64,000 nt of DNA from Clostridium sp. C2-6-12 (GCF_009928485.1 NZ_JAABNP010000007.1:124001-188000); one strand, 5' to 3'. Positions 54,014 to 63,142 are shown, counted from the stretch's first letter. The notes: generated from the letters alone by a model not told the origin. Numbers and translations: made by a program.

Positions 54014-55001
54014 ACATTCCACTCCATATCCTTTTTAAATCTTCTTTATTTAAACCTTCTTGTGGTAAATAACCACCATTATTTATCATGTTCAGCAAAA
54101 CTTCTTTTTCTGCTTCTGTAAAAAACTTCGAAAAATTATTTATAGCTTCCTCGTTTCTCTTTTGATTTTTCTTTCCTATACTATAATCTTTTTTAAGCAG
54201 CTCTCTATAGAAGTCAACAGCTATATTTATCTTCATTTTTTCATTTAACGAATTCCATATGGAAATACCTTCTTTATCTATATCGCCAAAATACATGAAT
54301 TCATTTTTGTCTTTCAAATTAAGCTGTTTATCTATCATGTAATAGTTAGAAACTATCTTCCAGCCACAACCATAAATAAGCGTAGTATAATCAGTTTCTC
54401 TCAAAATGTCCATAAGTGCCAAAAAAGTTGCTTTATTTTCAACAATAAGATGATAATGCACTGGCTTCTCAAACCCTTTTTGATTTACAGCCAGCATTAA
54501 TGGATCTGAATCATTTACAATTTTAAGTTTATCCCATACTTTTATCCTTTCTAATAACCTTTTGCCATTCTTTTCATCTATCCACTTTTCATCACCTAAA
54601 ATATTAAAAGATCTTTCTTGAGATGTAACATAGCTCTCAGGAAAGCCATTATTCACAAGGTAATCATTAACTGCTTGTACTAATGGAAGCTCCTTATGAA
54701 ATATTTCTTCTGATAATTTAAAATACTCTCCCAAATCGATTTCTTTAACTAGTTTTAAAATATAATTATTTATTTCATCTATTTTATTTTTTTTAAGATT
54801 ATAATGATTAATACAATAATTTAACGCTAAACCATTGATTTTACTGCCTTTCTCGATTAATATCTCCTCATAAACCAGCTTCTTTATGCTTGCCACAAAA
54901 TTTTCATAGTCCATACTTCCATCTGGCAACTTTTCCAAATCACTTAATTTAATTGTTTTCTTTTTATAGGATTTTAAATATTCAACAAATTTGTCATACA
55001 T
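54003..55001 (-). CDS. jetD: Wadjet nuclease JetD (topoisomerase VI A-like, TOPRIM)
   Basis: A 332-residue protein, first in the operon. The C-terminal half has a TOPRIM-type active site: the Glu in LIVENKATFLALM (residues ~184-196) and the DxD in YFGDIDKEGISIWN (~238-251). The N-terminal part has winged-helix-like character and could contain DNA-binding elements. JetD is the effector that cuts plasmid DNA loaded by JetABC. The ATG follows AAAGGGG. Promoter just upstream. Confidence 0.92.
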   Translation of the reverse strand: MYDKFVEYLKSYKKKTIKLSDLEKLPDGSMDYENFVASIKKLVYEEILIEKGSKINGLALNYCINHYNLKKNKIDEINNYILKLVKEIDLGEYFKLSEEIFHKELPLVQAVNDYLVNNGFPESYVTSQERSFNILGDEKWIDEKNGKRLLERIKVWDKLKIVNDSDPLMLAVNQKGFEKPVHYHLIVENKATFLALMDILRETDYTTLIYGCGWKIVSNYYMIDKQLNLKDKNEFMYFGDIDKEGISIWNSLNEKMKINIAVDFYRELLKKDYSIGKKNQKRNEEAINNFSKFFTEAEKEVLLNMINNGGYLPQEGLNKEDLKRIWSGMCED

Positions 55002-55097
55002 ATGTCTTTCCCCTTTGACAATTTAGCTTCCTAAGATTTAAAAATATTATCTTGATTTAACCTCATAATCTGTAAGAAATCCTAAATTAATTATATC

Positions 55098-55127
55098 ATA
55101 TTATTTCCTTAAAATAGTTGAAGTCAA
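55098..55127 (-). promoter_or_regulatory. Candidate promoter of the Wadjet operon
   Basis: Minus strand TTGACT, 18 bp, TAATAT, about 97 bp before the jetD start. Good but not perfect hexamers. I see no obvious operator. Confidence 0.55.
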
Positions 55128-55160
55128 AGGATTTACATACAATATTAGCATATTCAACAT

Positions 55161-55197
55161 GTAAAAAATAGGAGTTTAATTTAACATAAACTCCTAT
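55161..55197 (-). terminator. Second terminator after the pirin gene
   Basis: Arms ATAGGAGTTTA/TAAACTCCTAT (55168-55178, 55187-55197), followed on the minus strand by TTTTTTAC. It isolates the Wadjet operon, which begins just beyond, from the pirin gene. Confidence 0.85.
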
Positions 55198-55221
55198 AAA
55201 TTCATTCTTTAAATAAATTAC

Positions 55222-55261
55222 AAGAGCTAATAACTATACATTTAGTAAGTTATTAACTCTT
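55222..55261 (-). terminator. First hairpin after the pirin gene
   Basis: Thirteen-base arms AAGAGYTAATAAC and complement with one mismatch, 10 bp after the pirin stop. U-tract weak; works as part of a tandem terminator with the hairpin at 55168-55197. Confidence 0.6.
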
Positions 55262-55270
55262 ATTTATATA

Positions 55271-56284
55271 TTATTTATATTCTGTTTTACCATCTGGATA
55301 CTGTGCAAATCTTCCTTTTTCTCTTGGATGGACGAAATCATCACGATCCCATGGCCATCCTCCAAAGCCAGTACTCCTATAATCAGCAAATGCATCTCTG
55401 ATTTCTTGTTCAGAATTCATTACAAAAGGTCCATAACTTACAACAGGTTCGCCAATTGGTTCTCCCTCTAAAAGAAGAAGATAGCTTTCCTTTTGACCAT
55501 TTTTTATTTCTATTATTTCATCTCCTGCAAGTTTTACACTATGATAGACCTCAACACTTGTTTCATCAATATTTATTTTATCTCCTTCATAGAAATAAAC
55601 AGTTCTGTTTAATGTAGAAGATACTTTAGGAAGCTCTATACTAACCTCAGGTTCCATTCTAATAAGCCATATTCCTACATTGTTGTCCTTATTCCTCGCC
55701 CATGAATTAGGTGAAGAATCCAAGCTTTTAGTACCATTATACGAGCCTGCAATTAGCCTTACAGTACTTGTTTTACCTAAATCATTTTTAGATTCTATAA
55801 CTGGTATATCTTCTGACCAAAGCATTTTATAATTAGGATCAACAAACTTGTCTTTCTTAGGTAAGTTCATCCAAATTTGAAATAATTCTAATGGATTATT
55901 TTTATCTTTATTAATTAACGGAAACATTTCTGTATGATTACAGCCTTTACCCGCAGTAAGCCACTGTACATCTCCAGGACCATATCTTCCTGTAGCACCT
56001 GCTGAATCAGCATGATCGACATATCCCTCTAACACTATTGTGACTGTTTCAAACCCTCTATGTGGATGCTGTGGAAATCCTGGAATAGTATCACCGTGGT
56101 ACATATTCCAACCATCTCTTCCCTGAAAATCGCTCCCAATATTCCTACCTGCTAGAGAAGCATTTGGTCCAAGCTCATCATTGCCTTTTGGATAAGCATC
56201 CTTATGATGTGCGCAAAATATGAAAGGATCACTTGTATTCCATTGGGAAGTTAGTTTATTTATTTTAAGTATTTTATTTTTCAT
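55271..56284 (-). CDS. Pirin-family protein
   Basis: A 337-residue bicupin. The metal site residues lie in FPQHPHRGFETVTIVLEG (His, His) and GKGCNHTEMF (His, Glu), the standard pirin ligands. The C-terminal cupin ends with SYGPFVMNSEQEIRDAFADY. The ATG follows AAGGAGG. Pirins are iron proteins; bacterial ones act as quercetinase-like dioxygenases or regulate metabolic enzymes, and the role here is unknown. Single-gene unit with two terminators. Confidence 0.93.
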   Translation of the reverse strand: MKNKILKINKLTSQWNTSDPFIFCAHHKDAYPKGNDELGPNASLAGRNIGSDFQGRDGWNMYHGDTIPGFPQHPHRGFETVTIVLEGYVDHADSAGATGRYGPGDVQWLTAGKGCNHTEMFPLINKDKNNPLELFQIWMNLPKKDKFVDPNYKMLWSEDIPVIESKNDLGKTSTVRLIAGSYNGTKSLDSSPNSWARNKDNNVGIWLIRMEPEVSIELPKVSSTLNRTVYFYEGDKINIDETSVEVYHSVKLAGDEIIEIKNGQKESYLLLLEGEPIGEPVVSYGPFVMNSEQEIRDAFADYRSTGFGGWPWDRDDFVHPREKGRFAQYPDGKTEYK

Positions 56285-56525
56285 TTCCTTTACCTCCTTA
56301 AACTTTATTATATTGAAATATTCTATTAATTCACCTGTAAATAATGTGAAAGGTTATCAATTAATAATAATTATCTTCTAATTTAATTTTATCATAACTT
56401 TTTTTACTTGTATATTGTTTAAGGATATTTCAAAAATTTCAATGATTATAAAGATTTTCTTTATCTATAAAATCCTCCAGTTACATTTAGAATCTTGCTA
56501 AAATAATTTTTTCAATTCTAAGTTA
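56285..56525. other. Upstream region of the pirin gene
   Basis: AT-rich, with the pirin promoter presumably within it, and no recognisable gene. Together with the terminator at 56526-56575 it fills the 354-bp gap to the dehydrogenase gene. Confidence 0.45.
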
Positions 56526-56575
56526 TAAAAAATAGAAATAGACTATCTATCTTTTGAAAAATAGACAGTCTGTTT
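56526..56575 (-). terminator. Terminator of the hydroxyacid dehydrogenase gene
   Basis: Arms AGACTATCTAT and ATAGACAGTCT (one mismatch) around CTTTTGAAAA. On the minus strand it is followed by ATTTCTATTTTTT. Confidence 0.8.
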
Positions 56576-56638
56576 AAAATCTAAGAAAAATATTCTATTC
56601 TTCTGTTAATACAATTTTTAGAAAATACTACTATAATG

Positions 56639-57595
56639 CTAATGAACAATATTAATAGGACTTCCATTTATAAATCCTTCAATGTTATCAGCCAATAAAT
56701 TTAAAAGTCTTTGTCTTGATTCAAGGCATCTCCAGCCTATATGAGGAGTAAGAATAACATTCTTCATATTAAATAGCGGATTATTCAATTCTGGTGGTTC
56801 TTGTTCCTGAACATCAAGAGCTGCTCCAGCAATTTTATTATTTTTAAGAGCTTCAATTAAATCCAGTTCATTTATAATTGCACCTCTTGAAGTATTTATA
56901 ATGCAAGCTTGTGGTTTCATAAGTTCCAATGTAGACTTATTTATTAAGTACTTTGTATCCTTAGTTAAAGGACAATGTAAAGTAACAAAATCGCTCTCCT
57001 TAAGAAGTTCTTCAAAACTAACGAATTTAATGGTTGTATCACCTAAATCCTTTGGAGTTCTGCTATATACAAGTATGTTCATTCCTAAAGCTTTAGCAAC
57101 TTTCATTACCTGCTTACCAATAGTACCTGCACCAATAACTCCAAGAGTTTTGTTTTGAATTTCAAAGTGAGGTACTTGAAGATACTTTGTGAAGTTATCA
57201 TAATTTTTATTTTCGATCATCCTTTGTTGCTCTGCTAATGATGAAGTTAAGTTCAATATAAATGTGATAACTAACTGAGCTACAGCTTCACTGCTATAAC
57301 CTGGCACATTACATACGGCTATATTTCTTTCTTTTGCAGCTTCAATATCAATATTATTATAACCAGTACCAGCTTCACAAATTAATTTAACACTAGGAGG
57401 AAATTTCTCAATTAAGTCTCTCCCTATTATCATCTCTTTTGCAATTACAATTTCTTGATCCTTAACTCTGTTCAAAATATTATCATTACTGCTATCTTCA
57501 TATTTAGTAACTTTACCTAATTCATCTAATAATGAAAAATCAAGTTTGTTATCAAAATTTATTTTACTTGAATTAAGAAATACAATATTATTCAT
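56639..57595 (-). CDS. D-isomer specific 2-hydroxyacid dehydrogenase
   Basis: A 318-residue NAD-dependent dehydrogenase. The NAD site is LGVIGAGTIGKQVMKVAKAL (residues ~149-168). Catalytic residues are Arg in INTSRGAIINE, Glu in LDVQEQEPPE and His in LTPHIGWR. Substrates in this family include glycerate, lactate, 2-ketoacids and phosphonates; the absence of close neighbours leaves the substrate open. The ATG lies behind GGGAAG. Hydroxypyruvate/glyoxylate reductase is the most likely general class. Confidence 0.93.
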   Translation of the reverse strand: MNNIVFLNSSKINFDNKLDFSLLDELGKVTKYEDSSNDNILNRVKDQEIVIAKEMIIGRDLIEKFPPSVKLICEAGTGYNNIDIEAAKERNIAVCNVPGYSSEAVAQLVITFILNLTSSLAEQQRMIENKNYDNFTKYLQVPHFEIQNKTLGVIGAGTIGKQVMKVAKALGMNILVYSRTPKDLGDTTIKFVSFEELLKESDFVTLHCPLTKDTKYLINKSTLELMKPQACIINTSRGAIINELDLIEALKNNKIAGAALDVQEQEPPELNNPLFNMKNVILTPHIGWRCLESRQRLLNLLADNIEGFINGSPINIVH

Positions 57596-57704
57596 TTATC
57601 TTCCCTACTTTACTATTAATTTATTTTTTATACCTTTATAATAGGTACATTATTACCAGCCTATTTAGATTTTTCCTGACATTATTATAACATATACTTT
57701 ATAA

Positions 57705-57750
57705 AATAAATTATAGCTGAGACCTTCTAAGTATTAAGAAAGTCTCAGCT
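57705..57750 (-). terminator. Terminator of the RND operon (family 2, copy 2)
   Basis: AGCTGAGAC and GTCTCAGCT with a partly paired interior, followed on the minus strand by ATAATTTATTTT. Same family as hairpins at 45941 and 63102. Confidence 0.75.
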
Positions 57751-57777
57751 ACTAAATTCAATTATAGATCCCCACTT

Positions 57778-57809
57778 TGGTAAATTTATACAAGGGTCAG
57801 ACCCCTTAC
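57778..57809. repeat. GGGTCWGACCC element, copy 2
   Basis: TTGGTAAATTTATACA then AGGGTCAGACCCCTTAC, matching copy 1 at 47309-47340 in sequence, orientation and placement at the 3' end of a minus-strand operon. Here the palindrome is imperfect (three G against four C). Confidence 0.65.
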
Positions 57810-57817
57810 TTTTTATA

Positions 57818-59071
57818 TTATACCAAATTTACTTTTTCTCCATCGCTCAATAAATTTTGTCCTTCAGTAATGACATCCAAGCCTTCTTCAACTTTTCCTG
57901 TTACTTCTGTAAATTTCTCATTTGAAATTCCAGTTTCAACGGATATTTTTTTAACCTCACCATTATCAACTGTATAAAGATAATTCACACCATTTTCCAT
58001 TTTAATCGTTTCATTTGGAACCATTAAAATGTTATCCTTATTTTCAGCTGGTAAGGATATTTTAGCAAACATACCTGCTTTTACATCCTCCTTGGAATTA
58101 TCAATTTTAACCTTCACAACATAGAAGTTGTTTTTAGAGCTTGTATTTGGACTTATACTTTCTATTACCCCAACCATTTTTTCATCTGGTGATGAATTTA
58201 TAGTAACTGGCACAGATAGGCCTACTTGAATTTTTGAAAGCATTTTATCAGGAACATTTATTTCTGCATCTAAACTGCTATAATCTATAACGGTCACATA
58301 ACCTGATTGTCCTCCAGCAAGTTGTCCTACTTCTACAGCTTTTTCTGATACAACCCCTGCTATTGGCGCTGTAATGTTTGCATTATTTATCTGTACTTGA
58401 ACTGCACTCACTCCTGCTTGCGCTTGTTCTAAGGCTGCTGCTGCTGCCTTTGTAGCTTGAGGTCCTGCTTTGCTTTTTAGTAGTTCCAAGCTATCCTGTG
58501 CATTTTTTAAGTCAATAGTTATAGCATCATATTGAGCTTTTACATCATCAAACTCCTTTTTAGATACTGCATCTGCTGAATATAAAGTTTGTGTTTTGTC
58601 ATAATTGTCTTTAACAGTATTATATTGAATTTGTAACTTTCCTACTAACTGTTCTGCTTGCAATAATTGTTGAACAAACCCTGAGTCGCTGGTTCTTTCT
58701 AAGTTGGCACTAGCTGCTTTCACTCCAGCTTGTGCTTGCTCAAGTTGTGGTGCATAATCTGTAGTGTCCAAGATAAATAAGGTTTGCCCTACACTAACTT
58801 TATCCCCAACCTTAACATCTACAGTTGCAACTCTTCCTCCTGTTTTCGGCAAAACCATTACTTCTTTTGCAGGTTTTAAGTTACTTGCATATTCTACCCT
58901 TGTTGAAATTGTTCCTGTTGTTATTTTTTGTGTTTTTACATTTTTAATTTCTTTGACTACTTCCACAGGTTTCTGTCTAGCAAAGCTAGAAATAATTATA
59001 ACCACAACAACTGCTATAACTCCCACTACTATTAAAAACTTTTTCTTTTTCATTAATTCCTTAAACTTCAT
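57818..59071 (-). CDS. RND efflux membrane-fusion (adaptor) protein
   Basis: A 417-residue HlyD/AcrA-type adaptor. One N-terminal membrane anchor (residues ~12-32) precedes a biotinyl-lipoyl-like half (VLPKTGGRVATVDVKVGDKVSVGQ). A coiled-coil hairpin (~105-215), the second lipoyl half (NITAPIAGVVSEKAVEVGQL) and a beta-barrel/membrane-proximal end follow. Its ATG overlaps the 3' end of the RND pump gene by 11 bp. In a Gram-positive it must work without an outer-membrane channel. Confidence 0.93.
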   Translation of the reverse strand: MKFKELMKKKKFLIVVGVIAVVVVIIISSFARQKPVEVVKEIKNVKTQKITTGTISTRVEYASNLKPAKEVMVLPKTGGRVATVDVKVGDKVSVGQTLFILDTTDYAPQLEQAQAGVKAASANLERTSDSGFVQQLLQAEQLVGKLQIQYNTVKDNYDKTQTLYSADAVSKKEFDDVKAQYDAITIDLKNAQDSLELLKSKAGPQATKAAAAALEQAQAGVSAVQVQINNANITAPIAGVVSEKAVEVGQLAGGQSGYVTVIDYSSLDAEINVPDKMLSKIQVGLSVPVTINSSPDEKMVGVIESISPNTSSKNNFYVVKVKIDNSKEDVKAGMFAKISLPAENKDNILMVPNETIKMENGVNYLYTVDNGEVKKISVETGISNEKFTEVTGKVEEGLDVITEGQNLLSDGEKVNLV

Positions 59072-62000
59072 AGGTGCTCCCCCCTTCTACCACATGATTT
59101 TTCTTGTTTTTAAAAGACATTCTTTTCTTCAAATCCGCCATTAATGTATAAATAACTGGTAATACAATTGGCGAAAGAATTGTTGATGCAACCATTCCCC
59201 CAATGATTACTATAGCCATACTCTTTTTCATTTCAGTACCTTCACCCATGGATAATGCTACTGGTAACATGGAAACAATCATGGTTGCACTTGTCATTAT
59301 GATTGGTCTTAATCTAGTAGCACCAGATTCTATAAGAGCATCTCTTAAATTCATTCCTCTCTTCATAAGAGTATTTGTATAATCTATAAGTAATGTACCA
59401 TTTTTAGAGGCAAGTCCTTCTAACATAATCAAACCAATCATGGACATTAAGTTTAAAGTTTGACCAGTTAATGCTAGTAAACCAAAGGCTCCTATTATAG
59501 CACAAGGCAGCGCCATCATTCTTATAAATGGAGTTAAGAAGGATTCATAAAGCACTACTAAAATCATATAAACAAGAGCTAGAGATGCTAATAAAGCAAG
59601 TCCAAGAGAAGAAAAACTTTCTATCATTTGTTTTTGATTTCCTCCAAAACTTATACTATGTCCACTAGGAACAGAAAGAGCTTTTAGTTTAGCATCAATA
59701 TCACTTGTAACTTCTCCAAGAACTCTTCCTTGAATATTGGCTTCAACAGTAACCATATCCTGCTTATCTTCTCTTGATATAGAAGGTGCTCCATCTATTT
59801 TTTGAATAGATGCTACTTGGCTAAGTGGAATTTGTTGTCCTTGTGAATTTGTAATTTTCAAGGATTTAAGATCTTCAGCACTATTTATTTGTCCATTTTC
59901 AAACTTTAGAGTTATATCATTTTCCTCATTTTTTGATCTATAAACTCCCACATTAGTTCCTGCCAATGCCATTCTAACAACACTTCCAACATTTGCAGTA
60001 GAAACATTGTACTGGGTAACCGCAAGATTATCTATATTTACCCTAAGTTCGCTGCTTCTTGAACTTGTAGAATTACTTATATCAGTGACTCCTTCAACTG
60101 TTTTTAATAACTTTTCAACTTCCTGTGATAAATCTCTTATAGTATCTGAATCATTACCTTTTATTTTAATTGATACAGGCTTACCACTACCACCAGAAGA
60201 AGAGGACTCCGATACATTCAAATCTACTCCAGACATATTTTTACCAAAAGCACGAACCTCTTTAGCAATATCGCTTTGACTTATTTTACGTTCACCCTTA
60301 GGCACTAAATTAACATAAATTTGAGCAACAGCTTTATCTGCGCTTTCTTGTCCATCATGTCCAATGAGGGAAAAATAATCTTTTACTTCTTTTGTTCCCT
60401 GCAAATATTTCTCCACCTCAGAAACCTTCTCATCTGTTTGTTTTAAAGTAGATCCTGGGGCAAGCTTCAAATTAATTGTAAAAGAACTCTGATCTGCCAT
60501 AGGAATAAACTCTGACTTAATTAATCCCATTGGAATAAGCATTACACTAACCACAATACCTGCAGTAACTATAGCTAAAACTTTTTTCCTGTTATCTAAA
60601 GACCATATTAAAGTTTTTCTATAGTTTTCAACAAGCTTATCAAAAGACCCTTCTTTATTAGAACTTTTCTTAATAAATTTAGAACTTATTTTACTGAAAT
60701 TAGAATTTATTCTGCTCAAAAAATTGTCTTTTTCTTTTTTATCTATGTTATCTTCATTGTTTTCATTTTTCAATAACCTTGAAGAAAGCATAGGTGTAAT
60801 TGTAAAAGATACAATCAGAGAAAACATTGTAGCTGCAACAATTGTAAGTCCAAATTCTCTAAACATCTGTCCAACTAAACCTGACACAAGTGATACAGGA
60901 GCAAATACAACAATATCACATAAAGTTATAGCTATTGCAGCCATTCCAACTTCTTTACGTCCTTCAATAGCTGCTTGTATTGGATTTTTCCCCATATCCA
61001 TATGCCGCTGAATATTTTCTATAACAACTATAGAATCATCAACCAGAGTACCTACAACAAGGGATAAGCCCATTAAAGACAGCATGTTCAAGGTAAAATG
61101 CATCTGATACATCATAAAAAATGTAGCAACCAAAGATGTTGGAATAGCTATTAAAACAACTAAAGAAGAACGAAAACTACGGAAGAACAAATAAAGCACA
61201 AGTGCAGTAGTTATAATTCCTTCAAAAAGATTATGTTTTATTTGAGTAAGTGAAGAATTAATAAAAGTAGTAGTATCCATTAAAATATTTACTTCTGTTC
61301 CCTTTGGAAGAGCCTTTTTAATATCTTCTAATTCTTTTTTCACAGAATCAGCTACTTCTACTACATTTGAATCACTTTGTTTACCAAGCATCATTGCAAT
61401 AGTCTTATTACCACCATACCTTGTTAATACAGTAGCATCTGGAACTTCTAAATTAATTTTTGCAATATCACCAAGGCGTATATTTACACCATTACCTGCT
61501 GGTATCAACAGATTTCTTACAGCATCAATGGAATTGAACTGACCAATAATTCTAACAGATTGATCTAAGTTGTCTTGTTTAATATCTCCAGCAGGAATAT
61601 TAACGTTTGATGCTTGCAAGGTTCCCATTAAGGCATCAATGTTAACTCCATAATACTCCATAGTGGCTTTATCAATTTTTATCATGAGCTGCTTCTTATC
61701 AGCACCCATCAATGAAATATTACCTACTCCAGGTATTTTTTCTAACCTTTGTTTTAAAATATCAGATTGATTGAAAAGTTCCTCATAACTGGCATCACCA
61801 TTTATTGAAACTATCATAATAGGTATAGCACTCATATCCATTTTATATAAAATAGGCTTATCTGCAGCTTTGGGCAGCCTAGCTGAAGCAAGTTCAACAG
61901 CTTTTTGAACATCTAAATATGCAGTATTTATATTTGCACTCATTTTAAAGGTTATTGTAACAGTACCATAACCCTCTCCTGAAGATGAATTTAAAACATC

Positions 62001-62231
62001 AACACCACTTATTCCTGAAACTGCATCTTCAATTGGTTTTAAAATATCCTTTTTGACATCCTCTGCACTTGCACCATTATAAGTTGTCATTATTGATATG
62101 ACAGGAATGTTCATAGATGGCATTAAATCTGCCCCCATGTTTTTATACCCCATAATTCCAAGTCCAATGAATAAAATAACCGCCATCCACATGGCCGCTG
62201 GTCTTTTTACTGATATTTCAGTTATACTCAT
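59061..62231 (-). CDS. RND-family (AcrB/MMPL-type HAE) efflux transporter
   Basis: The start is the ATG at 62231 (MSITEISVKRPAAMWMAV) behind AAAGGGGGAG; a longer N-terminal extension lacks a ribosome site. The product is 1056 residues with the twelve-helix, two-loop layout of HAE1-type pumps: helix 1 near residue 12-32, large loop, helix 4 motif GTLVDDSIVVIENIQRH with the proton-relay Asp pair, and the second half beginning near NRKKVLAIVTAG. It moves amphipathic drugs or other compounds out with proton influx, together with the adaptor encoded next. No third component is near. Confidence 0.95.
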   Translation of the reverse strand: MSITEISVKRPAAMWMAVILFIGLGIMGYKNMGADLMPSMNIPVISIMTTYNGASAEDVKKDILKPIEDAVSGISGVDVLNSSSGEGYGTVTITFKMSANINTAYLDVQKAVELASARLPKAADKPILYKMDMSAIPIMIVSINGDASYEELFNQSDILKQRLEKIPGVGNISLMGADKKQLMIKIDKATMEYYGVNIDALMGTLQASNVNIPAGDIKQDNLDQSVRIIGQFNSIDAVRNLLIPAGNGVNIRLGDIAKINLEVPDATVLTRYGGNKTIAMMLGKQSDSNVVEVADSVKKELEDIKKALPKGTEVNILMDTTTFINSSLTQIKHNLFEGIITTALVLYLFFRSFRSSLVVLIAIPTSLVATFFMMYQMHFTLNMLSLMGLSLVVGTLVDDSIVVIENIQRHMDMGKNPIQAAIEGRKEVGMAAIAITLCDIVVFAPVSLVSGLVGQMFREFGLTIVAATMFSLIVSFTITPMLSSRLLKNENNEDNIDKKEKDNFLSRINSNFSKISSKFIKKSSNKEGSFDKLVENYRKTLIWSLDNRKKVLAIVTAGIVVSVMLIPMGLIKSEFIPMADQSSFTINLKLAPGSTLKQTDEKVSEVEKYLQGTKEVKDYFSLIGHDGQESADKAVAQIYVNLVPKGERKISQSDIAKEVRAFGKNMSGVDLNVSESSSSGGSGKPVSIKIKGNDSDTIRDLSQEVEKLLKTVEGVTDISNSTSSRSSELRVNIDNLAVTQYNVSTANVGSVVRMALAGTNVGVYRSKNEENDITLKFENGQINSAEDLKSLKITNSQGQQIPLSQVASIQKIDGAPSISREDKQDMVTVEANIQGRVLGEVTSDIDAKLKALSVPSGHSISFGGNQKQMIESFSSLGLALLASLALVYMILVVLYESFLTPFIRMMALPCAIIGAFGLLALTGQTLNLMSMIGLIMLEGLASKNGTLLIDYTNTLMKRGMNLRDALIESGATRLRPIIMTSATMIVSMLPVALSMGEGTEMKKSMAIVIIGGMVASTILSPIVLPVIYTLMADLKKRMSFKNKKNHVVEGGSTYEV

Positions 62232-62565
62232 TACTCTCCCCCTTTTTTCCATGTTCACAGTTTTTTTACTTATTACCTTAATTATTCTTAGTATATCATG
62301 ATATGGAAAATCCAAGAATTATTTTTCAACAATTTAACAGAAAAAATTAAGTTTTAAAAAAGTATTAATTTTTATTTGTATGCTATCTGTAGTAAATTTA
62401 GAGCATACTTTTCTAATTTTTTGAGGCAACAATCCAAAATATTTTGAGTATTGTATAATATAATAAAATATATAAATATGGTATGCTTTTGAAAAAGTAT
62501 GCTGTAATCAAATTGTATGCACTAATATAGCATATCTTGATAGTAATGCTTTTTTATATAATTAA
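62232..62565. promoter_or_regulatory. Upstream region of the RND operon with repeated GTATGC motifs
   Basis: Within about 160 bp (62379-62535) the hexamer GTATGC or its complement GCATAC occurs at 62379, 62403, 62481, 62497 and 62515, plus a partial GCATA at 62530. Such clustering in AT-rich DNA is unlikely by chance and may mark operator half-sites controlling the efflux genes. No regulator gene is adjacent. No ORF in this gap. Confidence 0.45.
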
Positions 62566-62605
62566 AGAAACTAGCTACCTAATTATAATTTTGTAACTAG
62601 TTTCT
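62566..62605 (-). terminator. Terminator of the small hypothetical gene (family 1 hairpin)
   Basis: Arms AGAAACTAG, TAC and complements with loop CTAATTATAATTTT. It is nearly identical in its 3' half to the terminator at 44143-44176. On the minus strand it continues TTTAATTATATAAAAAAGC. Confidence 0.65.
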
Positions 62606-62663
62606 ATTCTTATAAAAGCTGATATTTTCTATATATCAATTTGTTCTGCTGCTATAATTTTAA

Positions 62664-62927
62664 TTACATCCTATAAAGGATCCATTCATTTGTGCTTAAA
62701 TTTAACCTTAGGTCACAAAGCATTTTCATATTATCCTTTATAATTTCACATGTAAAAGTATAGGTGTCATCTCCACCTATTTTTTCCTTATCTCTTCTAA
62801 CTAATCTTTCAACATTAATTGATTCTATACTTTCATCATCATTTGTAATGAAGAAACATAGAGGTTTTACAATGCCTGCTGAGTCAGTCTTAGTAACTAC
62901 CTGAACCGATTTATCCACTATATTCAT
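62664..62927 (-). CDS. Small hypothetical protein, 87 residues
   Basis: MNIVDKSVQVVTKTDSAGIV at the start and TYTFTCEIIKDNMKMLCDLR in the second half. It is soluble, with beta-rich pattern and no signal peptide. A good ribosome site (AGGAG, 9 bp) precedes the ATG and a terminator follows, so it is very likely a real gene. I do not recognise a family, though small clostridial proteins of this kind are common. Confidence 0.7.
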   Translation of the reverse strand: MNIVDKSVQVVTKTDSAGIVKPLCFFITNDDESIESINVERLVRRDKEKIGGDDTYTFTCEIIKDNMKMLCDLRLNLSTNEWILYRM

Positions 62928-62959
62928 AAGCGTTCACTCCTGTCTTTATTTTTATTTAA

Positions 62960-63070
62960 ATAATTTCGCTTTTCCAGTCCCATATCCATTTATTTTATAT
63001 AACTTATTATAATCATACTTATTACTATAGTATATAGTATCTTGGCATGCAGTCATATCTTCTGTTCCAT
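62960..63070 (-). pseudogene. Fragment of a DUF5050 gene
   Basis: Read on the minus strand it encodes TEDMTACQDTIYYSNKYDYN and then KLYKINGYGTGKAKLF. This is nearly identical to TVLEDTVFYSNKSDNLKLYKINGDGTGKAKL in the DUF5050 protein encoded at 40510-41919. No start, stop or further repeats remain, so it is a leftover of a larger copy. Confidence 0.8.
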
Positions 63071-63101
63071 CGCCTATATGAAATTCTAATACGCAAATTA
63101 G

Positions 63102-63142
63102 GCTGAGGCTTTCTAAATTCAAGAAAACCTCAGCTTTATTTT
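63102..63142. terminator. Terminator hairpin (family 2, copy 3)
   Basis: GCTGAGG and CCTCAGC with interior TTTCT/AGAAA pairing, followed on the plus strand by TTTATTTT. It sits at the 3' end of the GidA-like gene and the DUF5050 fragment. Confidence 0.65.
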
